This document shows positions 48,707 through 61,331 of a stretch of 64,000 nt of DNA, piece after piece; the stretch's first letter is position 1, and every line of letters begins with the position of its first letter. The position numbers and the translations under genes are program-made. The notes under the pieces were generated by a model. It was not told the origin of the DNA, ran no database searches, and saw only the letters and a list, made by a program, of their open reading frames with translations. Source of the stretch: Tethya wilhelma (taxonomy: Eukaryota > Porifera > Demospongiae > Tethyida > Tethyidae); assembly GCA_964030475.1 (NCBI GenBank), contig CAXIPT010000002.1:3845959-3909958 (forward strand), given 5' to 3'.

Positions 48707-49159
48707 TGAAGTGACAGCTCACAGGAAACTTAGCAGTCAAGGTGATGAAGTTAGGAAGAGGTCAGAGCCTGTACATAGTCAGAGAGGGAGCAGATCCTAC
48801 AAGACTTGCACAAGTCTGGGCTGAAAGTGCAAGTAAGAACAAACAAGGTTTTTGGGATGAAAGCTGATTTGAATATTCCATGGTGCAAAGTCAGAGAAAT
48901 TAGAAGGACTACAGAGTAATAAATATTGGTAAAAACTATTTTGACCTACCAACAGATGGTTAAGAGTATGGGGAGTGACCTTTGCTAGTGAAGGGAAAAT
49001 GCAAAACGAGCTCAGGAACTTGTAGGTGACTGCCTCTGTGCTGAGAGTGCTCCATACTGCACCATTTGTGTAGTTTAATTTTTTTTGTTTTTTTGGGGGG
49101 GGGTTTGAAAGCAATGAAAGTCTCTAATGGCACGATGACGAAATCCCTTAAGAAGAAGT
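48707..49159. other. Spacer upstream of the transposon-type relic
   Basis: No gene recognised. A poly-T/poly-G run lies at about 49078-49107. Confidence 0.4.
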
Positions 49160-50878
49160 ATGGGTCAAGATAAGGGAGACAAAGGTGGCACTAGCTTCAA
49201 GATGCCTTTCCAAATAATGAACACCAAATCCCCTAATGCCCAATCCAACACCTGTGTGTTCAGTATATTTGAAGCTCCAGACACTGTCACCAACCTTAAG
49301 ATCATTGGTGACAAGAAATCAGAGATTTGGAAAAGAAAGAGTGGAAGTATGTGTCTAGGAGAGTGGGAGAAAATGACAAAATAATCTTTTGAAATCCAGT
49401 GGTAAGAAGATCAAAGTAATCATATGTGGCAATTACGAATTTCTCACCAAAATGTATGGACTCTCAGGAGCCAGTGGTAAGAATTTTAATTAATATACAC
49501 TTTGCATTTGGGATAATCCAGGAAAGCATATGTACCTTACAGGACCTCATTGTTACTTGTGGTGTGAAGTGACATCCAGCCAACTTAAAACTCCTCCCAG
49601 CTGCTGTTCGTACTGATACCAAGAGACTTAAAATGTTTTCAGGATTCTGGTGGCAATATCAAGTTGGCCAAGGATCACAACAATGTTATCCGACCCGACC
49701 ACCACATATCTCAATATCTCTGAAAAGTGTACAATAAATATCAGTTAATATAAGCAACATTTTATTTTATTTTAACAATAATAAACACATATTCCAGGTT
49801 GGCCTACCTGGACTGCACATTAGCCTGGGGATTTTCTTTCGACTCTTTACTGTTCTTGAGGATGCCCGCCATGAGCTGGATATCACAAATTGGCTGCTAA
49901 TGGACACACAGCTGAGTCCGTGAGATCCTCATACAACAAGTATCAAGAGTCAATTGGGAGAAAGACAACCCTTCGAGATGAGCATACACGAGTTACAGAG
50001 CAGATCAGAGGGCTGGAACAAATAGTAATGAATTCTGTCATTGCTCTTCCTCCTGGTCCTACTGTAAATACAGTCATAAGGAGTGAAATAGTCCTGAAAA
50101 AAAGATTGATGAGATAGTAAGTTTAAAATCTTCTATTATATTCATTAATAAATTATTAGCATACCAATCATCAATAAGAGTCTGAAGATTAATCAAATGT
50201 TTAAGAACAGCTTCAAGCGAAGTGACAGACCATTTGTCCAAGCACTCGACAAGGCTCTATCCACAGAAAGACAAGCATATTATAATGGTACCTTCATAGG
50301 GAATCATGTCCACTGGTGCTTGAAGGTATAATCATAGCAATGAATACCAACTATAGCATTATAATACATTGCCGGCCGTTCTATGCACAGATAGGCAGAG
50401 TGAATTCGTTCCCTCACTCGCCCTTCTAAACTACCTTTTACTCCATTCCAACGCACAGGAAACCAAAACTTTCTTTACTCTTTTTGCCAAATGTCACAAT
50501 CTGTACAGCAAGAATTACTTGGATGAACAGGAACTATATGAACTTAGTAAGTAAGTATACACACTAATTTCATAATTTCACTATTACTATAGCACCCAAC
50601 ATCACTAAATTTATGGAGCACTATTTCCAGTTTGCAATAGTAACTCCCAAGTTACACATGCTCCAGGAACATGTGGCTCCATGGATAAACCAGTGGAGAG
50701 TTGGCTTTGGCCTTTTGGAGAACAAAGTGCTGAGTCTATACACTTGTACTTTAATAGCATACGACAAATTTACAGCAGCATCCCTGACAAATTGAAGTGA
50801 CTGAGGCAGATCATGGTAGAACATCACCTCGACATAGCTCATGATAACATTGCTGCTAGGTTGCAGCAAGAAGAGTAG
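49160..50878 (+). pseudogene. Decayed transposon-type gene
   Basis: Pieces in order read SFKMPFQIMNTKSPNAQSNT and VFSIFEAPDT (49160-49384), ICGNYEFLTKMYGLSGASG (to about 49471), PHCYLWCEVTSSQLKTPP (from about 49541), GLPGLHISLGIFFRLFTVLE (about 49800), then TPKLHMLQEHVAPWINQWRV. Further on come SAESIHLYFNSIRQIYSSIP and a C-terminus ending at 50876-50878. I recall this combination from multicopy uncharacterised proteins in sponges and cnidarians. The YGLSGASG..HCYLWC part recalls the Tnp2 segment of CACTA transposases, which is inference. Several frame breaks and stops (for example TGA within IPDKLK*LRQ) show it is not functional. It ends upstream of the TIR element at 52780. Confidence 0.6.
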
Positions 50879-52779
50879 ATAACATTACCCACTGGGAAGT
50901 ACTAATATAATATGCAATTTTTCACTTACATTTTCTGTCTTACATAAAAGGGGGAGCCATCCCATCCTACCAAAATTTTGTACAGTAAAGCTAGATGTAG
51001 CTGTAGGTCAGGCCTGTTTTCTTGGAAAAACTCTCATGTTGAACATATTCAGTTAATCACCCTCCAATGAAATGATAACAATGTCCTGGGACAGCACTCC
51101 AGTTTGGCTTGACCAATTTTCTTGGAACTTGCACCATCATGAAACGCTACACGTTGTCTTTGCACATATAATCTTATTACGCACTGTTTTCACATGTAGG
51201 AAGCACTATAAACGAATTCATGGCACTGCTCTGGTTGCTAAGGCTGCTACCAGGGAAAGTATGAATATTATAATTGTACTTCCAGTAAAACTATGTTTGG
51301 CAAAACACATACTAGTAAAACGCCTTTGTCCAGAGGGGTTTCAGTAGTTTCCGTGGAAACCCCCTTCAGCATACAATTTTTTTACTAACTTATGGAAAAC
51401 ACTTACTTTGAAAGCCTTGAAAGAGAATTTAGAACAGGAAATACGAATATGTGTAAAAAATAACATTGGAAATGTAAGAATGGCTAAATTGTAAAAAGAA
51501 AATATACAAGGTGTAATGGCTGTAAGAGTGTGTAAGAAGAGAAGGCAGGGAAGGCCAGCACTTTTTGCCTTGTATTTAGTTACTCAATGAGAGGCACTAC
51601 AAACCCTTGGCAAAAGCGACTGTCCCCAAAGAAACAAAGAATCAGCTTCTGAAAGTGAATAGTCTCTGAGAAAACTTGAGCCAAGATAGAAACAGAGGGA
51701 GAAAAAAATTGGAGGTTTTGCATGTTTAGTTCGTGTGGTACTTTGGTGACGATTTTGGGCCATGTTTTTTGAAAGAGAAAGAGCTAAATAGTTACTTAAG
51801 AAGCCTTTTAGTGCTAAGCGCTTAGTTTTTGCAGAGTTATTCGCATGAATATTACTAATGGGCCATCCGTGCCATTCCTGTGTTCCAAATACTAACCTAC
51901 TGGGAATACTTAACACAGGTCCAATTCCCTTGTTCCCAAACTGACCAATCAAAACTTCCTATATAACACTATAAACAGGGGAGTTTGCTGATGGGGAGGC
52001 GCAGAGCAGCTACACCCATTTTTTGTGCATGTGATCAATTATTTGATGCTTGACCTCTAGGCTGTAATTACTGCACTTGTTGTATAGTGATCAAAATCTG
52101 GCAAGTTTATGGGCCACATAGCTTATGGAAAGGGCTAGAAATGCTAATTTTTAGGTCAAGAAGAGTTGCCCTGTAATTTTTAATGCATTATATTATCTTT
52201 AGAAGTTTTTGTATTATATTGCAATTAATAATTAATAATCTACACTTCCGGTGAGCTGGGGGGCTCAAGCCCACTCAGCTATATGCTAGGTATGTGTATA
52301 TCCCTGATAAAAGATAATGAACTTTCTTTTGACGGTCCAGTTTAAAAGTGGCAAGCTTCAATTTGCGAGAAAAAAGTTTTTAATTCTCAGTAAGTTTTTC
52401 ATAGGAGTTGCAGATCAACTGTCAAGCCAAGCTAGATATGTCACGAACTTCCAAGATCAATGTTGATGAACTAGTAGACAACAGAGATACAATAATACAT
52501 TGACTACATCAATATTTTCTTTGGAGCTATTTTTTTGCAAAATTCTTTCATGTAGGTACAAAACATGTAGCTCTCGTGCATGTAAAAAAATTTACGACAA
52601 TATTTTAATATTTGAGCATATAGCTAAAATTTCCTTTCAAAGTTATTGTAAATATATATTGCATCAACATATATACACCTCTTGACAAACTTTTACTAAC
52701 TAGGCAACTTACATGTATTGTGTATGTAGTTGAATACTTGGGCATCTGGCAAAATTTTGTAGTATATAATTTTTCCCAA
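50879..52779. other. No gene recognised
   Basis: A 122-aa open frame on the minus strand (51584-51952) has no recognisable feature and was not called. No terminal repeats or RNA genes seen. Confidence 0.4.
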
Positions 52780-52813
52780 CACAGGGAAAATGCGCATCAA
52801 AGACGGTACTGTC

Positions 52814-53110
52814 TTTTTTTTTTAAGTACCCCTTCGGGTTTACCACAATTATGGCTAACGAGGGCCTGCAAATAGCCTAGGGCTAATGAACACAGGTCCC
52901 CCGGGACCGACGGCTTTACATCCCCTCCGAAGGATGCGGTGAAATTCACCTCCTCATTTTTTGGGGTAGAGCTAAGTTAACTCCTAGGCAGAGCTCGAAA
53001 AAGAAAATGGGAAACAAATACCTGTGGCACTGGAGGGACTCGAACCACCTACCCATAGGTTGGGAGTCTGAGTCAATGGTGAACAAGCCACCAGGCCAGT
53101 CTTTCAGCCG
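52814..53110 (-). mobile_element. SINE-like element, family B, near full-length
   Basis: On the minus strand: a tRNA-like head (GGCCTGGTGGCTTG, CCCAACCTATGGGTAGG, GGTTCGAGTCCC), a body with CATCCTTCGGAGGGGATG, TAAAGCCGTCGGTCCCGGGG, and a 3' A-rich tail (poly-T 52814-52823 on plus). The body recalls conserved domains in invertebrate SINE superfamilies, from memory and without a search. It is inserted in the element 52780-55261. Confidence 0.7.
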
Positions 53111-53877
53111 TATTTGTGGCAAATACGGTGGAAAGACGGCCAGTCTCAAAGGTACCGTCAAAGTCCTTAATAAGACTATTATTGACGGACTTCAAAGACG
53201 GGCTCCGTCTGTATTTCCGTATGACACTGTCTGTGTACGTCTTTTTTTCTGTCTACTACCGTGGTTAAGCCGTCTTTCTCCAACGGAGAGTCCGTTTTTG
53301 TAGCAAGGATGGCTACCGTGTTCTATGTCGTGATTTTGCTCATTAAAATTTTATTATTCTTACGTGATTGCAATTGCAAAAAAACTTTGGCAAAAAATGA
53401 AACATGAACGCAAGAAACAAGAAAAAAGGCTACAGTAGAGTTTGAAAGTTATGGGTTAGCTTCAAATCTTTGTACTTCTCTGGTGATAAAGGGGAGCTGT
53501 AGAAGGTAAAGTAGTAAAGAATTATAATCACACCAGTAAATAACAGTTACTATTAGATACAATAGTTGTTGTGAGACATTCACCTGGCATGGTATCTTGT
53601 TGTACTGTCACAAAACAAGTAGTCCTGCTGTTTGCACAACTCAGTCCACTTACTAAAACCTGAAAGAAAGTTTTATTTGAACTAGTTATTTACAAACTGA
53701 ACAGTGTTATACCTCAGTAATATATATGCAGGACATGTACAGCTCAGCCATCTCCATGGAACAGCAGCATCTGTACACAAACTGAAGGGACTGTTGTTAA
53801 AAACAATTTACCCTTACCTTCATAGGGACTTGAGTGCGTCTTGTGCTGTCTGGATGTTGTATGTTTTATCAGGTACC

Positions 53878-54045
53878 CCGTGTGTGTGTGTGTGTATGTG
53901 TGCGAGAGAGAGAGAGATTGAGTGAAGCTTTGAGCCGAGTGGGTCTTGTGCTGCCTGGATGTTGCAAGCGTCCATCGTCAGCAGCCTGTCAAGATATTGC
54001 ATCTTTTGTCAGGTACCCCGAGACTGTGTGTGTGTGTGTGTGTAA

Positions 54046-54101
<56 letters not shown>

Positions 54102-54210
54102 AAGAGAGATTGAGTAAAACTTTAAGTCGAGTGAGTCTTGTGCTGTCTGAATGTTGCGTCATTCATCAGGTACCCCAAGACTGTGTGTGTGTGTGAGTGA
54201 GAGAGAGATA
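53878..54210. repeat. Repeated unit with (GT)n and (GA)n, three copies
   Basis: Three units each contain CAGGTACCCC, then (GT)n, then (GA)n, then GAGT..GTCTTGTGCTG. They lie at about 53820-53960, 53995-54140 and 54165-54215. The flanking words repeat with the microsatellite, so it is a compound satellite. Confidence 0.75.
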
Positions 54211-54689
54211 GCAAGCCATTGTTCTTCTCTCTCTGCCACTGCGAGTTGTACCTGCTATATACAGTAATGATCATAATATATCAGCACACCAATGGAAATA
54301 AACTTACCTTTGTTATTAATTTGGACAGTCTTGTTGCTAACGTATAGGTTATTTGTACATTTTTGATGTAAACAAAAACAATAAATTACCACTTTGATTC
54401 CATGATGTGAATATTTGTAGATCAGCTATTATCCCAGATTGTGGACCATTGTTGTTTGACTGTATGCGAGAAAGAAAACTACATGTACAGTATACTATAG
54501 CTACATGTAGCAAATTTAATTTAGATACCACTCATTTATCTTTGTTGTTTCATCCATTGCTACCTCAGTATAAAGAAGAAAACAACTGCAACATCAACAT
54601 CTACAAGATCAAACTCTAAATCACTGGAAATACACAGGCTGCTGATGATGAATGCACCATCCAGGCAGCACAAGACCCATGGACTCAAA

Positions 54690-54692
54690 GTA

Positions 54693-54732
<40 letters not shown>

Positions 54733-54770
54733 GCACCCACACACCCACACACAGACACACACACACACAT
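54690..54770. repeat. (CT)n then (CA)n tract
   Basis: Simple repeat inside the 2.5-kb element. Confidence 0.9.
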
Positions 54771-55264
54771 TGGCACACTCATCTATATAGTTCCTTGATA
54801 AAAGAATTTGTTACACCTCAACAACAGATCAAGCTTCACAGCTAGCTTACCTCAAAATTGAGATTTTGGGGTTAAATTATCTATAGTGGAGGTTGTATTT
54901 CCCATTGGCAAGTTAAAAAGTCTGATGTAGCGATGTAGCTGGTGCTGGAAGAAGCAGAATCCTTCTGGAAAGTCAGCACTTCAGGTGAAAAATGGCCGCC
55001 CAAATTTGAATGGAGTTTAATGCGCATGCGTAGTACATATAATTATCTTCATGCGTAAAAGACGGCTTTGCGATTCAGTCCGTCTTCGTATCGCTAAACC
55101 ACAAGCATCTGGGAACTGTCGTAAGTGGTTTATTCACGGACCCTGCAGTGTAGGAACGGAGTCCGTCTACTTTTCAGTCCGTCTTTATACCGTGAATCCC
55201 TTCTAAAGTAAAAAAAGACGGAAAGTCAACAATCCCGTCTTTGGAAGTAGTTTTTCCTGTGCAA

Positions 55265-57409
55265 CAATTTGCAGAATTTGAAAGGCTTAAATTAGTCTAG
55301 CAAGCAGAGAGAGCACCAACTTTACCACAACCAGTGCATGGACCATGTACTCTTTTTCTCATTCCTTGTCTAAAGCATCTGTACATACCTACTTTAATCA
55401 CCATCATGATCCTGGTAACTGAAAAGATAACAACACTACTAGTCTATTAGCAATTCATGGTACTTGTGTTTGCATTAATAAGCAGTTTACCTTCTGGTCC
55501 AAACTATTTTGCAGGACATGAAATCAGCCAAATATTGCTATACTTATCACAAACGCAAAGAGACCTTAGTGAGAGTGACTAGAATGGTGACTGCCTCGGT
55601 TCAGTATGCAGTGATGTCCCAGAAACTAGCACAAGAATTGTGTATTGTTTCATACAAAGACGTGCTCTTGTTGGTAAAATAATAGTGTAAGTCTGTATTG
55701 GCAGTGTTAATACTTGGATTTGCTGTACAATATCGTCAATGGCTGCCATAGAATACTAAGACCACGGAAACAAACCAAATTCTTTGTATTGTTTACAAAA
55801 CGACGTAACAGGTAGTTTTTATTTAGTTATCACTACTACTGTGCGAGTGTTTTATGGAAAGTAAGCGTCATAGTGTATAGTTGTAGCAAACAGAAAAAGG
55901 AGCTCTGCAAGCGCCATGACAACAATTATTCGCGGGGTCTGCGCAAAAGGTCAAAGGTGGTGTCCGGGGATTTTTCTATTTACCGTATAGCACAACAATT
56001 TGGCGGATTTTAATATTGGCGGATTGGTGGTTTCGGTACGGACTGCCAATATTAAATCCGCCAAATCGTCATTTTTGCACATGCACATATGGAATACGTG
56101 TATTGCTGCGTGTGCAAACGCCAAAACAAAATCCGCCAATCATGAAATTTTGGACAATCTGGCAAATTTTATACCCGCCAATATTTTGTGCTATACGGTA
56201 TACCCCGTACCCCGGAAATGATCCAAAATGAACGCGTGTGAATAATTGTGTTATTATAAACGAGACCTCTTTTAATGCATAAATTATGTGTGCATGATCG
56301 ATGTAGTATTAAAGTTAGATCAATATAGAGAACTATAGTAACTGTTAAGTGGAGAACTGCATATGGGTGCATGTATATGCATGCATGGAGTTAGAATCTT
56401 GCTCCATCAAACTTCTCTTGGCAGTTCTTGCACCTAGTTCAATATCATATTATATACCCTGCACCCTGTAAATTAGTTACTCCTTGCAATCTCATATACT
56501 CCTTACATGCAGTTCCCCATATTGATATAACTTAATGCATACTCTCAATTCCTCATTGACCTGTTCCCCACTGATCTAACATTGTGCATGTAATGGTTGT
56601 ATCCAAGAAGTTCAATCCCCATTGATCAACTTCACACATGGTATATACATGTACCTATGCAGTTCATGCAACCTGACCCCTCTATAACTTAATGCATTCA
56701 TGCATGCACCCATGCATGGGTGCAGTTCTCCATTAAACTTAATTATTGATCCATGCATCCTAGATACTTAGATACTGTGTGCATGGATACAGTTCTCCAT
56801 CAAACTTGATCCATGCATCCCTTCATACATGCAGTCAGTTTCCATTTTGCAGTTGGCTCAATACAATCATGCAGACCACCCAGTTTCCAATACTGACAAT
56901 CATGAATGATAACTGTTTGCAAAATGTGTGTTGTACACAGACCTCAGATGAGGAATATAAATAATCTTAACTGCATGTTAGCCAATTGTATTTCTAATAT
57001 CCTTCCTCTTTTCATTGCCATACAGTTATTTACTAGTTTGTTTTTCAATCTTTTAGTGCTAAAATTCAAGTCCTGTACGTGTCTTGGCTTGAGTCAGTCA
57101 TCAAGAGTTCAATATTAACAGTGATTGCATGGAACAATGTATAGTACACCTAAGACATGCATAAAAGAAAAAAAACAAAAAAAAACTTCCTGTTATGTAC
57201 CTTAACGTCAAAAGCAAGCGTTTACTTTGAGCAGTGACACAGCTACAACAAATTCCTATACTCTATTGTTTGCAGTCACTCAAACACCCAAAAATACTGA
57301 ATGGACATAAAACATACATAATAATCATACAGTTTGATTTTATACTAATGAAAATAGAGTGACTGTGTGCATGTGAGAACCAGAAACAAAACGAGGGAGT
57401 GTTAACTTA
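55265..57409. other. No gene recognised
   Basis: It holds a MITE at 55983-56198 and, at about 56400-56850, many short phrases such as CCATGCATG, GTTCTCCAT.AAACTT and TTGATCCATGCATC repeated irregularly. Confidence 0.45.
55983..56198. mobile_element. MITE, CCGTATAG family, copy 5
   Basis: 216 bp flanked by TA. Outer ends CCGTATAGCACAA and TTGTGCTATACGG. The inner arms have ATTTGGCGGATTTTAATATT-like repeats facing each other, different from the GGGAAA arms of copies 1, 3 and 4. Confidence 0.8.
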
Positions 57410-58429
57410 GCTATGTTCAACAAAACTTGCTTACTTTTAGAGTCTAACATAACCACAATGGGCCGGTGACATATCCATAACCAACATTATGTCAGTTAAA
57501 GAGTAGAAGATGGTGTATCAGAGCTGGATAGCTAAGTTTATCAGAACTTGCTTACTTTGAGAGTCCAACACATACTCAATGCAGGTGAAGAATCCTTATA
57601 AACAACGGAACAATACTTATTAGTAAGACATGGTGTTCATAATGAGAAAAGTGAAAACAATAAAATATCATTATAGGCTCATTGCTATGTGATATAACTG
57701 TCAGTTGTTTGTAGGCTTGTCATAGCAAGTAAATTCTCACCCATCACATCACCTTGCTGTATCACGTTGTGCACCCGTACCTGTTTTAACCCACTGGTTT
57801 TGTGTCAGTCAGTCAGTCATAACTGATGAAGGTCCACACACCAAAATGCCTTGTATTCTTACTTGCTATGACAAGCTCACAAGCAACTGTCAGCAAAAAA
57901 GTATGTAAACAAAAGGGGAGATGGTTAGGTATGTTTAAAAGGAATTGCTTACATTGAGAGTTCAACAATAGGGGTGATGTATCCTTAGCAAATATCAAAT
58001 ACAATGAAGTAAGACTTGGTGTGTCTAATGAGACCAGTGACTGCATTAAAGCATGCAAATAAAAGACAGATGGTTAGCTTAGATTAACAGAACTTGTTTA
58101 CTTTGAGAGTCCCAAACGCATCCACAATACTGGTGTTGTACCCTTAGCCAATGTTACGTTGGTTAGAGTAAAACAGGGTGCATCTAATGAGAGTAGTGAC
58201 AGCACTAAAGAAGTCAAGCAAAAGGAGACAGTGCATCTAGTGAGAGCAGTGACTGTAATTAAGTATATAAACAAAAGTAGAAAAGATTACTGTAGCTAAT
58301 TTAAAAGAAATTACGTACTTTGAAAGCCCAACACAACCATAATAAGGATGATGTATCCTTTGCCAACGTCATGTCAGTAGAGTAAGACATGGTGTGTCTA
58401 ATGAGAGCAGTGAGAACATTAAAGTCGAA
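57410..58429 (-). repeat. Diverged tandem repeats with exon-like ends
   Basis: Five recognisable units centred on CTTACTTTGAGAGTCCAACA (near 57427, 57546, 57946, 58092 and 58308). On the minus strand each unit reads CTCATTAGA.(G/A)CACC, then a region encoding similar residues (LDTPSLTS.., AKDTSPLL), and ends with CTCAAAGTAAGC, which looks like a splice donor. They may be duplicated exons or a satellite; no host gene was identified. Confidence 0.55.
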
Positions 58430-58430
58430 N

Positions 58431-58860
58431 TCCTCTCTCCATCAGTGCTGGTTGGAACCAGTTCACAAGAAAAATATGGATCCTCACAATCAGAGGATGA
58501 GTATACCCCTCTAATTACACACTGACAGTAGACATATGAACTATTTGGACTTTGTTGCATTATTGCATGTCTACAATTAAGGATACAATCATATCTAATA
58601 ATTTCTTACTGAGTTAATACCTGTACTTCCTATTATTGGAATTATGCTGCTTACAAAAATTGGAGTGTTTCTTTTGTTAAATTTTTTGTTACTTACTTAA
58701 TAATTATTGTCTAAATTTTACAATACCGTTACATATGCATGTTTTTGATATGCAGCATGTCAATGACATAATAATTATAATACTACAATAAAACAATGCT
58801 ACTTGTTTGTATCGAGACCACATGTGCACCTACATCTACACACATGTACATCTTAATATG
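58431..58860 (+). pseudogene. Inverted scrap of beta-helix gene 3' end
   Basis: The plus strand encodes SPSVLVGTSSQ..GSSQSEDEYTPLITH and stop, the same tail as the minus-strand family. The following non-coding part matches the 3' flank of copy 4 (46750-47070 inverted). It begins right at an N (58430), so the junction may be an assembly artefact. Confidence 0.75.
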
Positions 58861-59606
58861 AGACGTACATATGCATGTAATTTTTTATAACTCTAAGCCA
58901 ATCAGACTTGCATGTCTGATGCTAGACCAAGACACCTTGACTATGAAACACTCCCATCATCAGCTAAAACATAGACTCCTGGTGTATTCCCATCAACTTC
59001 ATAATACTGAATATCTGAGTCAGGATCATTGATGTGAGCATTTATCAGGCTTACTTGCTTTGCAAATTTCATATCAGGCTCAATAGTAATGAAGCCAGGT
59101 TCACATTGTGACACACTGCACTCAGCAACCTCAGTCCCATTCAGTGCAGGCTTCAATAGGAGAGCTATACAATCAACAAACTGAGTTTTAACGTAGGTAG
59201 AGGAGCCTGCTCAGATGGCAGAAAGACAGGTTGTCTCTTTAATTGGTCCGACTTTGTTTCTGCCTCCAAAAAGTCCTGCCTGTGAGTTTCTTCTGGCCCA
59301 TCCCAGTCAGTAACTCACACTCTAAACTAAGTATAGAAGGAGGAGACAGATGTCCCAGGAAGCAGTGTGGAATTGAATACCAGCAGCTTGCATACTGGAA
59401 AGTGCTGAGATAGGGAATCCCAATTCAATAGATACCTCACCCTAACAATTACAATGGTGCTGTCCATCCCGTTTGTACTTAGTGTATGTTGTAGCCCAAC
59501 AAATTGATATGAAAAATATTGTGCATTTCACTATAAAACTATCAACTGAGCAATTGAAGTAAAAGCACAAAACAGAATGCAATTATACATAATATACAAG
59601 TTACTT
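58861..59606. other. No gene assigned; one unrecognised open frame
   Basis: Minus 58941-59156 could encode 71 residues (ECSVSQCEPGFITIEPDMKF, YYEVDGNTPGVYVLADDG) and is preceded by an acceptor-like TATAG. It may be an exon but has no identifiable family. Confidence 0.35.
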
Positions 59607-59667
59607 TTAGGTATTGACAAATGAAGATTCCAATAGTTCTTTTGCTGATGGTCTCAATGACTTATCC
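59607..59667 (-). CDS. Last exon of a MAP3K-like kinase
   Basis: It encodes DKSLRPSAKELLESSFVNT and a stop, with an acceptor (CATATAG) at 59668-59670. RPSA.ELL..SF is kinase subdomain XI. The phase (one base to finish a Lys codon) fits the donor of the exon at 63383-63547, whose protein ends LCFIK. The two would be joined across about 3.7 kb. Confidence 0.65.
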
Positions 59668-61331
59668 CTATATGAGTGAGTGTTAGTAGAAAAACAAGGA
59701 TGGAGTTCAATTATCTTGTGAACAAAATTATATTCACGGCTCTAAGGTCACTGTACTACATGTACAGGGACTGGAGGAATATAGTACTTAGTTTAGTGGA
59801 TACCATTATTATTCATTAAAAAGCTGCATGCTTTCGTACAGATTTTATGCTTCTAATTTCAGATATGAGACATCTCAATCGATATTTCGTAGGATTACAG
59901 ACATATTCACTGGAACAACAGTAGTTAAGCCTCAGGGCGTGAGTATCACGTGCAGAGGATTACGGTAGTCGTTTTGTGTGTGTGTGTGTGTGAGTGTGTG
60001 CGTCTGTCTGTTACGGGATAATGTGAAGAAGGGCCGCTCTATGGTTCAAACCGAAGGTACTCACATTCATGAATCGAAATTATCTTGAAAATGGTCGTGT
60101 AGAATCTTGCAAGACACTGTAGTTTCTGAGATACGAGGCTTTTGTGCTGTTTTGTGCTTCTCTTAACGCTACCTTCAAAACTGCACCCATAAATCGCGCC
60201 CCACGTATAGTGTGCGTTATCTAGAAATATAGTTGGACTGGATGTGCTTCAGATGACAGAGCTCTGGCTCTCAGCCTCTGGATGTGATGTGCTTGGCTCA
60301 GGTGGCTTAGCTGCTTGCACAGGTAAGTAACTCAATTGATTTTGCAAGCTAAAATTCTGAGCTTACAAGTTAGTTGCGTCAGTGTGTTTATCAGTGAACT
60401 TCCACTCAGTGTCACATATCATTGCTTCAGCTAAGCTGCATGGTCACCAAGTAGTACTGTACTGATATTACATGATTCAGGTAGCCCATAGGTTTGCTCA
60501 ATAGCATCTGACAACAGCTGATACAATCATAGCATTGCTCATCTCTGTCTGTGATTTATGCTACCTCATCACAAGTTGCAAGTGACAGAGTGTGCTGCCG
60601 AGGCTTGTTCACCACCGGTGGCTTTATTTAGATATGTAATCTAACCTATCAAGTTTTGTTGTCAATATTTTTGCATAAAAGGCTACCTTGCTCTATACCG
60701 TATAGCTCTAAATTTTGGTAAAACAAAAGTTTGTGAATAGTCTTGCCTTTGCAGTTTTGAACAAATTTTCGTGAATCATAATCTCTGATATTATGTTGCT
60801 GATATAGGTTTTTCTAAATTGTTGTGGAGAATTTTTTTCGAGATATACGGTATAATCATGAAATTCATGAAAATATTGTGCCACAAAATTTGGAGCTATA
60901 CAGTATTTCTATTCTTATTAAAAGTATGGGTGGGGTGAGATGAAAAGAAAATTGAATTCAGCAACTAATCAATGTGAGATTGACAGTGACTGTCATGATC
61001 TTCATGATCGCAACGGTTTTGTTTACAGCATCGATTCGTAAGCATACAGCTGTAGCTTCCAGTAGATGCACGACTAGATCCTAACATATAAACACTCTGG
61101 TACTTTAGTTTGTTTTTCTGACAATGAATGCTATTTGCAGTATACTTAGCTTGATTATTGTTCAGCAGCATCAAACAAAGTTTGCCTAATCTTAATTTTT
61201 TTAAAAAAAAATGTAGCTGTTAAACATTTTAAAACAATTCAGGAATAAACACTATAACTGGTTCTAGTTCACAACCATTAACGTTCCATAAGATATCATT
61301 AATTGCTAAAACAATTATTATTGTGAGGATA
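59668..61331. other. Probable kinase intron; MITE and unassigned sequence
   Basis: It holds a (GT)n near 59976-60000 and a MITE at 60698-60903. No gene recognised. Confidence 0.45.
60698..60903. mobile_element. MITE, CCGTATAG family, copy 6
   Basis: 206 bp flanked by TA. Ends CCGTATAGCTCTAAATTTTG and CAAAATTTGGAGCTATACAG. An additional inner ATATACGGTAT lies at 60843-60853, as if a nested end were present. Confidence 0.7.

Larger units (their letters stand above)
52780..55261. mobile_element. 2.5-kb TIR element with 3-bp target duplication
   Basis: The left end reads CACAGGGAAAATGCGCATC then AAAGACGG. The right end is the imperfect complement (CCGTCTTTGGAAGTAG then TTTTTCCTGTG). CAA flanks both ends (52777-52779 and 55262-55264). 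Both subterminal regions are packed with GACGG/CCGTC motifs in both directions (about 53110-53300 and 55055-55250). CAC-starting ends, 3-bp duplication and clustered subterminal motifs resemble CACTA/EnSpm elements. No transposase frame was recognised; the middle holds a SINE-like insertion and microsatellites, so it is non-autonomous. Confidence 0.7.

Noticed and set aside
51584..51952. 122-aa minus open frame
   Set aside because: No start context, family motif or supporting neighbour; codon content looks random.
52300..55300. CRISPR-like repeated short GACGG words
   Set aside because: Spacing is irregular and orientation mixed, in a eukaryotic mobile element; no repeat-spacer structure.
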